A DNA stretch of 13,563 nucleotides from JAUSEW01 sp964414015 (lineage in GTDB: Bacteria > Patescibacteriota > Microgenomatia > Levybacterales > UBA12049): contig CAYPUE010000020.1 of NCBI GenBank assembly GCA_964414015.1, positions 1 through 13,563 on the forward strand. Reading direction: 5' to 3'. Shown here in pieces: positions 13,544 to 13,563 of this stretch. The number at the start of each line of letters is the position of its first letter. The first letter of the stretch is position 1. A model generated the notes under the pieces. The model was given only the letters and a program-made list of their open reading frames with translations. It ran no database searches and was not told the origin of the DNA. A program made the position numbers and the translations under genes.

Positions 13544-13563
13544 TTATTAAAATTAATTAGCTA

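Noticed and set aside
1..13563. Alternative genetic code with TGA as glycine
   Set aside because: Several genes (ugd, rmlB, tsaE, CAP, GT2-GtrA) end in TGA at lengths normal for their families and often inside the start of the next gene.
1..13563. Defence island, prophage, transposon or retroelement
   Set aside because: No transposase, integrase, reverse transcriptase, nuclease or phage structural gene is visible; all genes are sugar, envelope or tRNA-modification functions.

Overview
The window carries 14 protein-coding genes, all on the minus strand and packed with gaps of a few bases or overlaps of 1 to 11 bases. The DNA is AT-rich. Shine-Dalgarno sites are mostly weak or absent. TGA is a normal stop, because genes ending in TGA have the usual family lengths. 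Small compact genes, a Thr/Pro stalk surface protein, VLG-type motifs after membrane or stalk regions, and (TCAAAAA)n heptanucleotide runs that are translated as KIKNQKS peptides together suggest a Candidate Phyla Radiation (Patescibacteria) genome, most likely Microgenomates-like. That placement is inference: the window has no rRNA or other taxonomic marker.

In the direction of transcription (high to low coordinates): 13543-12704 encodes a secreted, membrane-anchored protein with a Thr/Pro stalk. Next come two genes for the t6A37 tRNA modification, tsaE (12667-12155) and a TsaC-TsaB fusion (12165-11269). A sigma70-like promoter at 11267-11239 then appears to start a run of 11 genes: a CAP-domain membrane protein, a small three-helix membrane protein, rmlA, a NUDIX hydrolase, rmlB, rmlD, ugd, rmd, gmd, a UDP-glucuronate decarboxylase (uxs), a polyprenol-phosphate glycosyltransferase with a GtrA domain, and a GT39-type membrane glycosyltransferase that runs off the left edge.

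The sugar genes form three activated-sugar routes. RmlA, RmlB and RmlD lead from glucose-1-phosphate towards dTDP-L-rhamnose, although no RmlC epimerase is present. Gmd and Rmd convert GDP-mannose to GDP-D-rhamnose. Ugd and Uxs convert UDP-glucose to UDP-glucuronate and then UDP-xylose. The last two genes are a typical lipid-linked sugar synthase and polyprenol-phosphate-sugar-dependent transferase pair, so the cluster probably builds or decorates cell-surface glycans or glycoproteins.

The most unusual content is repeat DNA that has entered genes. Heptanucleotide runs encode the linker of the TsaC-TsaB fusion, part of an approximately 24-residue insertion in TsaE, and the N-terminus of the GT39 protein. 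A related degenerate copy forms the C-terminus of RmlD. Palindromes flank the run in tsaE, and a separate palindromic element lies between ugd and rmd. I saw no defence system, CRISPR array, transposase, tRNA or rRNA. No gene-free stretch exceeds 86 bases.
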